Assembly: GCA_905220665.1 (NCBI GenBank)
Contig: CAJNAR010000152.1
Location: forward strand, 682,001-746,000
Direction of reading: 5' to 3'
Source: Albugo candida
Taxonomy: Eukaryota > Oomycota > Peronosporomycetes > Albuginales > Albuginaceae
Length of the DNA: 64,000 bases
Positions 49,010 to 61,092 of the stretch are shown piece by piece. Position 1 is the stretch's first letter. The number at the start of each line of letters is the position of its first letter. The translations under genes and the position numbers were made by a program. The notes beneath the pieces were generated by a model. It was given only the letters and a program-made list of their open reading frames with translations, was not told the origin of the DNA and did not search any database.

Positions 49010-50607
49010 ATGTCGCTTTCATCGCTTCGAAAAAGCTCAAAAATGTTCGGATTCTCTATTCAGTCGATCACCAAGTCGTTCTGGCGAAAACCTTACGATA
49101 CATCGAAAACATCGCTTAAGTCAGAGCATTTCGAGCGATATGAAAAGCTCAGAGATCAATTTATGATTGCGTCTGCAGCGCTTTCGATCCGAGAGATCGA
49201 TACTTGGTCCATCGCCATGTGGCTTCTCTATTATCCAGTCCGGTACTTGGACTTTGTTATGTCTAGCCATCATCGTTTCTTGGATCGTATGATTGCGAGA
49301 CTGACACAGCATCGTGTCTTCTTTCCGCACGGATTTTTTGGGGATGGATGGGGCGATGTCACTGTATCCGAACGTATTCGAAAGATTGCTGAAAGCGATG
49401 AAATGAAGAGAGTGCATACAATAAAAAACGGGATTCAATGGATGTCGGTCAAAGCGTTTCCAAACTTAAAAGTGAAGCTGCAGGAGGGAAGCTTTCGAAC
49501 AACGTTAGAGGAGGGCAGTGTGCTACCAGAATGCAGTCAAACTGCGTACTTTGAATTAGTAACACCACTTGAGATGAAAAAAGAAAAGAATTTCGATACA
49601 CTGGTCATATCGCTACCAGGAACAGGTGAGCATGGGTATGGGCACCGACGTAATACGCTGGCGATCCCATTGGCGTTGCATGGAGTCTCAACATTGGTGC
49701 TGTCACCTTTGTGGATTGTTGAAAGCAAAGAATCACTTGATTTTGATTGCGTAGATATTGGAAGGTCCATTTTATGGGAAACGAAAGCCTCCAAATCAAA
49801 TAGGATCCAAATTACGCCGGTATTTTTCGTTGACCTTGGCACAGCAATTAATTTATCGGGAATTCTCGGACTGGTAGAGTTAGTGATTTGCCGCTGTTGG
49901 GACAAACAACCATTACCGAAGCCAAAAGTCTGCTATACCATTTTAAGGAACACCATTCATATACGCGGTTTGTAGTAGCTGGTCCGTGGGTATCGCATAT
50001 GAGAAGCAAACTACCTCGATCTCACTGAGCTAGTGTAGGGAGCAGTATGGGAGGACTTCATGCAGCGATGACGGCATCAACCTATCCTTTTGACGTTGGA
50101 GTAGTAGCATGGCTAGCACCTTTATCTGGAGCTTCAGCATTTGCGGAGGGAGTGCTGTCTAATTCATGTAATTGGAGCGCTTTGTATAATGAAAATATTG
50201 ACCTGCAAGACGCCATCTCCAATCGAAAAGATGCTATTCCATTTTCTGCGCCATCAACCGAGCATATGATAAAAGTCCATGGAGATAAGGAATCGGCAAA
50301 ACAACGCTTAGTACAACTCTTATCATTCACTGATATCACCAATTTCGCACCTCCTAAGCGGCCCGAAGCAACGGTCTTTGTTTATGGAACAGAGGACACT
50401 TATGTTGGCTCTAGTGAGGCTCAACGAAGGGTACGTGTTCAGAATTGCAACTATCTGTAATTTAGTTATGACTCTTTGATGCAGAAACTGCAGGAAAAAT
50501 GGCAACCGATGCAAATTCGATGCATGAAAAGAGGACATGTGAGTGGAATACTACTGGAGCAAGAAGTATTCCAGCAGACAATATTACAAATCTTACAAAT
50601 TTTGTAG
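49010..50607 (+). CDS. ABHD18-type alpha/beta hydrolase
   Basis: Five exons (49010-49696, 49755-49819, 49878-49981, 50039-50430, 50485-50607) give 456 aa. The spliced product contains ISLPGTGEHGYGHRRNTL, STLILEGPFYGKRKPPNQ, the nucleophile elbow AGSSMGGLHAAM (Ser near residue 288), WLAPLSGASAFAEGVLSNS and a C-terminal GH(V)SG motif with the likely catalytic His. These match the ABHD18 (DUF2048) family, for which an acyl-hydrolase role is expected but not settled. The first 60 residues are Ser/Lys-rich and could target an organelle; a short hydrophobic stretch near residue 70 (MWLLYYPVRYLDFVM) is visible. Confidence 0.87.
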
Positions 50608-52873
50608 CATGGCAGTCAATTCAGAATGGTGGGAGAGAGCCCTTTTTTGAAATGATGTATGAGTCGTTAGAGCTGGTAGAGTGTTAGAGATAAGAGTTGA
50701 TTACAATAACGACGGATTTCTATTTTGTCTGAGAGTGACTTCGTCGTAAAGTAAATTTTGAGGAATGTAAGTTGAACGGTGTCTCTGAATTGAACACCTT
50801 CCAACGCACATAAGGATCTACGATATACAGCGATGAAAAATTAGAAAGATCTTGTCGAAATATTCAGGTAGTCGATATACTCTGAGTTGGATACGAATTT
50901 CGAAAAGACTTTGGCCACGGGCTGTTATCTAGTAATTAAATAGAGTCGGGTTTAAACCATACAGCCAACTTTTTCACAAACACAATGTTTGCGATATCCA
51001 GCTGTATCTGCGGAGCTATTAGCGACATCTAAAAGTGTATCGCTGGAATGTGTCAAGTAGCTTTCGGAAGGAAATGTACGTACCAGAATTGTGTGATAGA
51101 TTCATCATACAGCACGAACTTGATGATTATTTTTCGACGCGATTCATGTTTGTGACATATAGCCGATGTGGCCGTATATCAAGAAACATACAAGTTAGAG
51201 AAAATGACTAGATCTCGAGCCGACTCATTTTGTTGCTACATTCAGCTGTCGCTATTTGTTGGGCTGGGAGTCGTTCGGCTAGGATGATCCTTGAATTGAT
51301 GGTGTGCAAAAACGATTTACTGCTAAAGTTCCTCGGCAATTGATGCTTCGCAAGGGTACAACATAGTTAGTACTTTGATCAAGCGTCATTCATGGAAATA
51401 AGGTCACGCAGATGCCACCGAACTTGCTTGATAGCTCACCTGGTCACGAACCACTAACACGACGCAGCGTCTCATGTATTCCAAAGATGACACCAAAGTA
51501 CAATCTTTTCTTTGCTCGACAGCGCAAAATACCTGGCAAGGTCATCTAATTTAGATAGACTGGCGTCTGGTTCTGTATCCTCATACGAAGTAGCCATCAA
51601 CAGTGGTTTGTTGACACATTTCTCGCATTTCTTCTCAAATCTCGGGGCAAATACTCTAGCAAAGTTAGCTTACCCTCGGTTAGTAAGATTACTGCCGTGC
51701 GGCTGAGGATCAGCAAAGAAATCAAAGAGTGGTCGCAAGGAGTCACGTAAGAGAAGCAACAGGCAATTTGTAGCTAATTTTGCCGATCCTATCTCTCTAT
51801 GTGCACACGTTACAGCTTTTGCGATTACCAAGCATAGACCAACTTTACCAGAGTTTTTGCCTCGGGATAAGAGGAGAAATGATGTGTTGTTGGTAAACCG
51901 CGTACTTTTTAAAACCCGGGGGAACATTGTAGAAAGTCATAATTTTTTGAGAATTCAAAAGCCCAATTTTCAAGTTCATTTCCTTACTTCCTTACAAGTC
52001 TCTGAATTTAAGTAGATCATAATCAGACCAAAGTCAGCATCAGAGGCTTTCATCCCAATGCTCTCACTATAAAGAAAATAGGTGGTAGATTTCTGGGTTC
52101 TCAAAATTCCTATCAAATGATCAGATTGTTGGGAGTCCCACGTTGTCTCACGCTAGTGGACACGATATAATTTGCTAACAGATGCAGATGAACTGAACAA
52201 TTCCCGACGAAAAAGACGCTAGATAACTGAGACAGTATGAGCTGGTCCAAGTCATGACCATGGTTGCGATTACACCAAGGTGGAGTATATTTGAAAGTCG
52301 CAGAATTATTGGAAGTTCGACACAGTTCTTCGTGATTGTGTGGACTCCAAGGCTCACTTGGCAGGAGATCAACATTATCTCAATTTCAGACCATTTGGCT
52401 TAGCTACACAGCCTCGAAGTCATCCATGAGCCACGCGACGAACGAAAGAATACCTAAACGGTCGATTAACTCGGCATACCCGTAGAGCTGCAAGATAATA
52501 CAAAAGGATAGTGCTGTTTTATACGATCTGAACAAGTACATTCAAGGCTAGATAAGCGGAAGCGACCGAATGTGCTTCTATTATGCACAGCCAAACAAAA
52601 CGTTATGGTAACATCACTACTATTTCATAATATCTTCTCGCAAGACAAATAGATCCGTAGCGCTGGCCAAACTCCTTTACCCTCCCCATGGCCTGTATCC
52701 CCTGCTCGATTTTTGATAGTTGAGAATAAGACGACTCTAATTTTAATAAACTGTGTCATGAAGCCATTCACAATTCGTCCCTACTCTTCGATATCATATT
52801 AGATGTACAAAGAACTATCGCCATCCGTGCCGCATGAGCGGCAATTCTTCATCCCAAATTTACAATTCTACTC
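50608..52873. other. Gene-free stretch of 2.2 kb
   Basis: No convincing gene, RNA or recognisable transposon. Short open frames (for example 51670-51927 and 52175-52375, both minus) lack domains and start/splice context. Composition looks like the other empty stretches in this window. Confidence 0.45.
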
Positions 52874-54887
52874 ATGTACTCGAATGCCCGTCAATGGGTC
52901 AACTATAACTATGCCTTTTCGCGAAGTTTATGCACATTTCGTCGCGTTCGTGGCATGAAAGACCTTTACGGAGAAGAAATTCATCGTCATGAATTCGTAT
53001 CGCAGACATTGCAATCGATTGTAACGCGCTACGGCTTCCAGAAGGTGAATTCTAACGCCGTTCAAATATATGACTCACATACTTTGATCGGATTGAGCAG
53101 ATTCAGACGCCGGTGCTCGAATATACAAATCTGTACACACGCTCACTTGGAGCTGATTCCGACATTGTAAATAAGGTGAAATAGACGCCACAGCGCACAA
53201 AAAAGTGAATGAAATGAGGCGTTTTAGGAAATGTATACGTTCCAAGATAAATCAGGGGATAGTGTGAGCTTGCGACCGGAAGGCACTGCAGGTACATACA
53301 GGAGCATGGTATCAATTACCTGACATTTCTCACATCACGTAGGCGTCATTCGAGCGCTGAGAGATGGTAATTTAGTCCCAACGCTTCCGAGAAAAGTATT
53401 TTACATTGGAAATATGTATCGGTATGGAAGCCGAAATTGTGCAATCAGATGATAGACTTCTGTATATTCAGATATGAACGCCCTCAACGCGGACGATTTC
53501 GCGAGTTTCAGCAGTTTGGTACTGATCACATGTCACTCACAATGGTCTTGACTAATTGTATGATGCTACTCAAGGAGTCGAGTATGTGGGATGCGCGAGC
53601 CCTTCGGTCGATGTGGAGGTTTGTATTGTCATATGCTTCGGTATCGACGATTTGCGTGACGTATTAGGTCCTGATGATGGCTGACCGCTGTTTACGGGCG
53701 TTGGGAATGAGACAAAGAACCGAGTTGCACATCAACACATTGGGCGATGCGGAAAGGTTTGTTCCGAGCGCTGATGTCATGATTTTGATTAGCGCTCTGT
53801 GTAGTCGACTTCGATACAAACAAGCTCTGGGTGACTACTTTTCCAGCCGACTTCGATTGTTGTCTAGTGACAGTCAGCTCAGGTGATGGGAGAATTCTCA
53901 TTATGTGACGTAATTGACCTCAATGCGTCAGGTTTGAGCGGGGGAATATATTACGGATTCTAGACTCCAAAAACGATCAAGATCAAGATGTTATCACTAG
54001 TGCTCCTTCATTCGACCAATATCTTTCTCGTATCGCCTCTGAGGTTTGCTCCGGCCTTTATAAACCTCACGAATTAGGACTGATACGTTTTAGTGTTGAA
54101 GCGATTTGAGGCTGTGCAAAGTGGACTGCAAGAGCTCGGTATCGACTTTGTGCATAATTCGCGTCTGGTACGCGGTCTGGTACGATTTCAAGCAATTCAT
54201 CAAGTCAAAGCGGTTATATTATTCCAACTTTTAGGATTATTACTGCGATACCGTGTTTGAATTTGTCGAACAAGACCAGAGCTCCAGCGTAAAGTTGGCT
54301 CTGTTTGCTGGAGGCTGTTATGAGAATCTGATGGAATCTGTGGGCGGCTCAAAATTACTGTGTATCGGCTGGGCCGCTGGTATCGATCGACTCTGTCTTC
54401 TGAGCAATCTGATACCTTCCTCTACCACATCGTTGTTTGTATGTCGAGTATTCATCTCCATTTCTCCTCCGACGTTTGTGCGTTCAGATCATATCATTAC
54501 CGTCCGCAAGTCGGAATCTACAGCCAAAAGCGTTTGAGATAGCTGAGGTGCTGTTCCTATTCTCGCATTTTCTACCTTCTGCTAATCTTTGCTACTACCA
54601 GAAACTTCGAGAGCAAGGACTGATAGTCCACTTGAGCCACGGGAACGACCAACTCAAAAAGCAGCTCAAGGTATTTCGCATTCTAGGCGCATTCGATCGT
54701 CCAAATTCACAACATTCTGCGATAGACCGCAGATCGTCTCAAGTGTGACTACACAGTCTTCCTGGGAGATCAAGAGTTCAAAGCTGCACAAGTGCGTGTG
54801 AAAAATATGCAAAGTGGCGAACAGCAAACAATTGCATGGAGCCAACTTGACCAAATGTATTCACAATTGATTAGGCCGGCCAAATAA
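52874..54887 (+). CDS. Histidyl-tRNA synthetase, bacterial/mitochondrial type
   Basis: Fourteen exons give 440 aa: 52874-53044, 53101-53175, 53228-53291, 53343-53421, 53472-53518, 53578-53618, 53668-53756, 53805-53882, 53932-54029, 54094-54179, 54235-54438, 54488-54547, 54602-54670, 54726-54887. Class II motifs are present: [27 protein letters not shown] (motif 2 region), [20 protein letters not shown], the histidine-binding [13 protein letters not shown] and the motif 3 segment [11 protein letters not shown]-terminal anticodon-binding domain ends [19 protein letters not shown]. The N-terminus [20 protein letters not shown] has no acidic residue and fits mitochondrial import. The sequence is closer in style to bacterial HisRS than to the long cytosolic form. 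Confidence 0.92.
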
Positions 54888-54965
54888 CACTGTCGGAATA
54901 CCAAATTCTAACGGTCCAAATGGTGTTGGTCTAAAAGCATTCGCAGCTCTTACTTCCACATGAGC

Positions 54966-56264
54966 TTACATTATTGCACATCTCATTCCCCCTGCTTCTG
55001 ATTGCTCCACAAGTGAACCATCGCTTCCTTGCTCGCTCATTGTAAAAATGACTCGTTTTCGAAATACTTCCACTTTGTTAGTGATGACGTCAATATGATG
55101 TGTATAAGTATTTCGACATAGCTTGCGATAGAAGAACTTGACGGTATGCGGCATGAGACTTATCCATTCGGCTTGCTCGCTTGTCCCTCCCCACACTTTT
55201 GATCGTTCAATGATCCAAACAAGAACGATAAATTTGGACTTCAAGCTTTTCAGCAAACGTGGTAATACGTAAGCCTGAAAAGTGGATTTGGTAAAAGCCT
55301 GACGCATTGCTGGTTCCAATTGTCGCTCTTCTGTATTCAAAACGCCCTGAAGTGTGGTTCCCAATTCATAAAAATTTCTTCGAAAAAGCTCCAATTCGAG
55401 TATCCAGAGCGTCCAATTGTTTCGTTTCGGCATTGAGGTTAGAACATTATACTGGGCTTCCATTCGGAGATACTGAGCGTCCAGTGTGCCATACATTTGT
55501 TTGATATTTTCTTTCATTGTTGACCGCAATTGCGGTAAAAGTGGGAATAATATGGCGGATTTGGAATGGTGTTGTGCCTTCATAAATGTACTTAAAGCTG
55601 AACGAAAAAATGAGATGATTTCGTGAACCAACTGCTGTATACTTGGGAGGTGTTTTTCCAATTGATTTGCATCCAATTCAGTTGGTAAATGTTTGAAAAA
55701 ACTGTCTATTACAAAAACAGCATGTCGAAGAGGTTCATGTATCCCAAGCAGAAACTTGGCCGACCAGCTTAGAGCATAGACTGCTTGTATTGAGAACACC
55801 GGAGAGAAAACAAGGACGGAGCCATCGCTTTTCTTACTCTCTACGGGCGATTGTATTGGGAAGCATGATATTTTTTGCTCACTTAATGGAAGAGATTGTG
55901 TTCGACGGAATGTGGACGGTGAGATGTGATTTGGATCGTTCAATTCATTGTGCATAGAAAGCATTTTAACGGTCAGAACGCTTTTGGTGGTATTCGAAGG
56001 AGCAAAGGGCTCTAAATCTATAACTATCTCATCAATTGGACTCGCCCAAATGTTATCATCAGCCATACTTTCAGAGATCGATTTGGGTGAAGCGTATTGA
56101 GTCCGAAAATCCGATTGTTTTGAGTATATATAGGCGATCTGAGAAATGTCGATGTAATAAGGACCAAGAGACTCGTTTCTCCAATGCTTCGTGGATGTTG
56201 GGGAGATCCATAGGTTTGTGTATATGTCTAAAGCATTGGAAGGTATTGCGGACGAAGGGAACAT
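54966..56264 (-). CDS. Hemerythrin-like helical-bundle protein B (paralogue of the gene at 4569)
   Basis: Single exon, 432 aa from an ATG. The first 165 residues are low-complexity, Ser/Thr/Pro-rich and probably disordered. The rest is helical and related to the protein at 4569-5483: WSAKFLLGIHEPLRHAVFV, KAQHHSKSAILFPLL, NTEERQLEPAMRQAF and IVLVWIIERSK. The HEPLRH and QHHSKSAILFP motifs resemble helices 1 and 2 of hemerythrin HHE domains and keep the histidines that are lost in paralogue A, but the Glu of the usual HxxxE ligand pair is not obvious. Metal binding is thus possible but unproven. It converges with HisRS 79 bases away. Confidence 0.6.
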   Translation of the reverse strand: MFPSSAIPSNALDIYTNLWISPTSTKHWRNESLGPYYIDISQIAYIYSKQSDFRTQYASPKSISESMADDNIWASPIDEIVIDLEPFAPSNTTKSVLTVKMLSMHNELNDPNHISPSTFRRTQSLPLSEQKISCFPIQSPVESKKSDGSVLVFSPVFSIQAVYALSWSAKFLLGIHEPLRHAVFVIDSFFKHLPTELDANQLEKHLPSIQQLVHEIISFFRSALSTFMKAQHHSKSAILFPLLPQLRSTMKENIKQMYGTLDAQYLRMEAQYNVLTSMPKRNNWTLWILELELFRRNFYELGTTLQGVLNTEERQLEPAMRQAFTKSTFQAYVLPRLLKSLKSKFIVLVWIIERSKVWGGTSEQAEWISLMPHTVKFFYRKLCRNTYTHHIDVITNKVEVFRKRVIFTMSEQGSDGSLVEQSEAGGMRCAIM

Positions 56265-58532
56265 TTTCTTTAATGTTACCTGTCTACCTGTCGTTGAGGT
56301 GAAGGGGCGATGTTTGTGAGTGAAGTCTACTGCTATGCTTCCATTACGTCATATGCTGCCTGAGCATTACTCGCGATTCAGAATAATACCCTCTTTCGAT
56401 AGTACTATCTAACATCTTTGTCGTTCTTCACTGAACACAATAGAAAGTATTGTGCAAGGTTTTGGAATATTACATACGACAGCCAACAGAAGACTGGATT
56501 ACAAACCCTGTGGTAAGGAGAAAGATTTGATTGGCACAAACAATAGCTATGGGCCTACTGATTGGGTAATCGGATTTATAAGCGAGTTGGGAGTGAGCGA
56601 ATTGTCACCCGGAATCTGGATGTCTAGTCCTCCCATTACATACAGTCACTCAGTGAATGCACTTTTGTGTCTGAAATCATGGCGGTGCGATATTATTGGC
56701 CATTTTGTGCTTCAAAACCTAATTATGATCAATATTAAGTGACGTGCTGAATTGGGTCACCAGACTTTGGTAGAAATTCAGTATCATGCAACGCTGATCC
56801 TAGTCTTGGGCTGCAAAACGTCTTACGACCAAATTTACTAGGAAAAGCACATGTGAAGTCTGATTCTTTTCGAGAACCAGTTGCACTTGTCGATGGAGGA
56901 CTAGGTTTTTTGGGATCGATGTGAATTGGACGTGTACATTTGGTATGCCATGCGCCGACCTACCTCTCTGTCTACATGCTTTGAAGTCTTGGTCCCACTG
57001 ACTACTACTAACTCTATTGCCATACAACAGCCAGCGAGCTTTGCAAACACATTAAGAGATTTGAATAATTCGCGTGCACCCTCTTCATGATTGCTAGCTA
57101 GGAGTATATATCACGACGCAGCAGTCCTGATACTAGTCCAAAAACATTATGTTTTCCTCTCTCGGATAGATACAGACCCTTTAAGCCCTATGAATCGCAT
57201 ATTATCACTTTCACATGGCCCGATTGCCAAGTGACCGGCTATCTTTCAGCCAAATAATCTCAATGGCAACATAGTGTGCGACTCACTCCCGATAGTTCTG
57301 CGAAGAATCAAACTCGAATACAACGAGAACATTACTTCTCGGCATAATTACAGCAATTCACTCGCAAGTTCAAATTCAGCCAATCACAATCAAATATCTG
57401 CTATATTCCGCGATAGTATCGCATCAGTGTATTTCTCGAGGGTTTCGACTATTACTCAAATCTTTTATACCATAGATCTCCCTCAAGCTCGACTGCCGTC
57501 AAAGTGACGGTCTAATCGACTATAATATCTCCCGTGTCTTACGCACAAGTCACGCTACACGTAACAATATGAATTCTGATGATCCTTCTGTTTTGACTTC
57601 GACTTTGTCATCACAATTGAGAAAGATTGAAATGTTTCGAATTTGAATCTAAATGTTGCCCATCTAAATGTCAACATAGACATGATTGAGCAGGGACTGT
57701 CGCAAAGTATGGAACAACGCACCAGCAATGCGTATTGGCTTGAATCCTGGTATATATAATAGAGTAAGATGATGGCAGTGAACTAAAATGGATTGATACT
57801 CGCATCCCTCTCTAAATAGTATCTTCACTTTAGTGTGACGACCAAAGAAAAACGCGAAATTGTGTTGTGATGTCAAAGGAATGCTTAGTCTTTCGCTCCG
57901 AACATGGAGCGATGCTGTATCTTATGAATACTATTGCCCAAGCAGTTATTTCGATAGAAATCGCGAAAGTAATTACGTGTTGTAGTCGTCATTCATGTAC
58001 CTACACTTCGATTTTCATGGGTGGGAGCAATATGTTTTTTCCTCAAAAAAGAAAGATTTAGAAGACTAATTATGGAAAAGATTAGATGCGCAATTGCTTG
58101 TGTTCAATTCTTAAACCCTTTTACCGTATCCAGTACGCTGCAGTACTTTTATCGCTTCAGAAAAGTTTCTTTAGATGTGGGCACAGATTTTAGTGTGTTC
58201 TTAATATTATCGGAAATCCAGATATTGCGCGATCATAAAGCTTGTGTCCAGTATGAGGCCACATGTCTGTTAAACTCCTTTCTGCGGATTGGCTAATAAG
58301 CGGGACCGCAATATAACTCATCAGGCGTTTTCACGCGTGGCTTTTATAACCCATCGAATAAAACACATTCGAATTTCCTCGTTACGGTGGATCTAGGTCC
58401 TTAATAAAAGCTTGTGAGTTTTGGGCTGCCGGAGGGTTTACTACTCTCAGTTTATGTTCGATTTATAACCGAGCTATCTACACGATTGCCGAAACGCTGA
58501 TTATTAGCCGCGATCTGGAAGATTCTAAGAGC
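56265..58532. other. Gene-free stretch of 2.3 kb
   Basis: No supported gene. Open frames at 56452-56742 (plus, no early ATG), 56800-57027 (minus) and 58021-58296 (plus) have no domain I recognise. In particular there is no chromodomain or Snf2 ATPase sequence that would extend the following CHD1-like gene upstream. Confidence 0.5.
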
Positions 58533-61018
58533 ATGACAGAAGATGACGATATAAACTCACAAATACACTCCTCACAGGAAGTAAAAGAAATGAGCGCTCC
58601 TGCAAGTTCAGTGAATGAGGATGATGATTCTTCCACCTGTGGATCCTCATCCTCTTCAGACTCATCTGATTCTGAGTCCGACAAAGAGGATGAAGCTGAG
58701 AATGCAGAGTCTACACATACGGATGAGACCCTTACATCTAACGGAAATGACGCAGTCCCATCTTCTGGCTCTAATTTGCCCACTCGCTCACAATCTTCAA
58801 CTTCAACTCCGCACACAGAAAGCAATCGCTTGCGCAATGTCAATTCCAATCGTGCGGCGGCGCGTTTCCGTCAGCAGCAAAATGCGGAATTGGGACTCAT
58901 GGCTCTTGGTACAAAGAAGCGCGATCGTCGGACAATTGAAGAGATACAAAGAGACATACAAAAGAAACGCGGGAAAACCACTTGTGGAAATAATGGAAAT
59001 TTACAAAATAGTAAAGTGAAGAAAAGCACATTGAATAACTCGCCAGCTCTATCTTCCGACTCAGGTGTGGAACCAACGACAGTGTTATCATTGAATGCGT
59101 CGAGTTATAAAATGCCAAAGGGGAAAGCCAATTCCGCTCGTTCTCGGCTAGCAATGAAAGTATTTGGACGTGGGGGACGATCAAGCTTGTTCAATAATGC
59201 GAAAACGAAGAAAAATGCACCAAGTACAGGAACAACAGGCATTGTTACAAATATCTCGGCCGGAACAATGAAGAAAACGACCGCAATCAGTGACAGTAAT
59301 GGTAAGTGATACATGTTGAATTTTTCCAGAAAGCGGAAGCAAATTTGTACTGATCTGTAGATTCGAAAGGAGATCGAGCAGAGAGCATTGATACTGAGAA
59401 AATGGATCGTCAGGTTTTGCCTGAATCGTCCAGAAATGAAAGTGTCAAGAATGTGCGATGTCTTTTGAGAAGTATGTTGCGATATGGTGATCTGGGTGAG
59501 ATGAATCATTCTCTAGGGGACGCCAAGACATTCGCTGACGAATATAAGCTCCCTAATTTTATTCATCGGTCAAATTTGTGTACAGTGACAAAATTGTCGG
59601 AGGAGAAGCTTTATAAGTGGGCAACTGACATCACAGAACTGGCACAGAAAGCGATTGAGAAAAACCAAGATGTTGGCAAATTTATGGACGTGGAAATATG
59701 CCCGAGCCAATTGATCGCACGACTGTATGACAACCTTAAATTACGAGTCGCAGTCCAACGAGCACTCCGTGATGCAAATTGTGCGAAGCCAGCTGCCGGG
59801 GGTATGCTGACAAATGGAGCCTACGTTCTTGTTGCAAAGCAGAGCGATCATTCGGTTCTTAATATTGCCAAGGACTGTCAGGCATGGCCATGGGCAGAAA
59901 AAGAGCATGAATGGAACGAGAAGAAAGATATTGCGCTTTTACTGGGCATATATGTGCACGGATTTGGTTGCTGGGAGGATATTCTGAATGATGATCTCTT
60001 GCATTTTCACAAACAGCGAGCACTCAAAGGTGATCGTCTCCGGAAGCGTGCAGAAAATCTAATGAAGAAACTTCCTCCACCTGATGGAGTTGTGGACCCC
60101 ATCATTGTCTACAAAGCGTATGCTTTATTATCTGATAATTCTCCAGCTTCATCATCCCAACCGCAACAGCAGCCATCGGAAACCTTGGCCACAGCAGTCA
60201 CCAATGCAAACAACAAGGGACGTACGCAGTTGCAACGTACTAATGACAAGATTAGCGCCAAGACTACTAGCGCCGTCGTCGCAGAGGTCATGCCAATAGA
60301 GAAGAAGAAAGATCTCCCATTAGACCTCCAAGTCAAAGGAAAGAGAAAACGATCCGCGTCGTCTTCTCCTACTGCAACAATTTTCTCCTATTCGGACGAA
60401 GGGAATTACAAAATTATAAGTGATCACGTCGATGAAGCAGGTTCAGATGCACATAATATGCACCCTACTCCATCTTCTCCTATTGCGAAAGCTGCTAAGG
60501 ACGTGGACACAACCAAAAGCAATAAACCCAAGGAAGGAGCACATAGAAGGACAGAAAAAATCAGCGCTGAACCACAGGAAGTATTTGAGTACCTTCCTGC
60601 TTTGACATTTGAAGAAATGGTTGAAAAATGGAATCCTACTAAACAAATGAAGGATATCCGACAAGTGCTCAAAAAAATCAGAATTATGGCAGAGTGGTCC
60701 AAGACACGGCAAGATGATCTCGTGGTGGAAAAGATGCTGAAGTATGTGATAGTAATTGGCTCAGCAATCGATCATTTAGTGTTTGAGAGAATGGAGCAAA
60801 GCACTCACTCACATAAGAACAAAAAACATCGCAAAGAAACCGAACGCACAGACTTGAAATCTGAAGTGTCTCCAGAATGTGAAAAGGAATTGGATGAATA
60901 CTCAACGTGTTTATGGACTTATGCAGCCAGCTTTACTCCATTTACTGCAGTCCAGTTCGAGCAATTATACGATGACATGTGTGCAGACGCAACCACAACT
61001 CGTCAGCGGGAAAAGTAA
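58533..61018 (+). CDS. CHD1-like C-terminal protein lacking chromodomains and ATPase
   Basis: Two exons (58533-59301, 59361-61018) give 808 aa. The first 200 residues are acidic and Ser-rich, then basic (KKRDRRTIEEIQRDIQKKRG). Near residues 429-496 lies WNEKKDIALLLGIYVHGFGCWEDI...RAENLMKKL, which matches the SANT-SLIDE DNA-binding region of CHD1. Near 666-803, EMVEKWNPTKQMKDIRQVLKKI ... STCLWTYAASFTPF matches the CHD1 helical C-terminal (CHCT, DUF4208) domain. No chromodomain or helicase motif is present here or upstream. It may be a split-off CHD1 C-terminus or a DNA-binding adaptor; the ATPase may be encoded elsewhere. FOP starts 75 bases downstream. Confidence 0.72.
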
Positions 61019-61092
61019 AGCGATCTGCGTAAAAATAGCAACAGAAGCTTTCGTCTCAGCTCGAAAATCTTTTGAAACGTCGTCTGATTATA

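Noticed and set aside
56452..56742. Plus-strand frame in the gap before the CHD1-like gene
   Set aside because: It begins at GTG, shows no domain and has no link to neighbouring exons.
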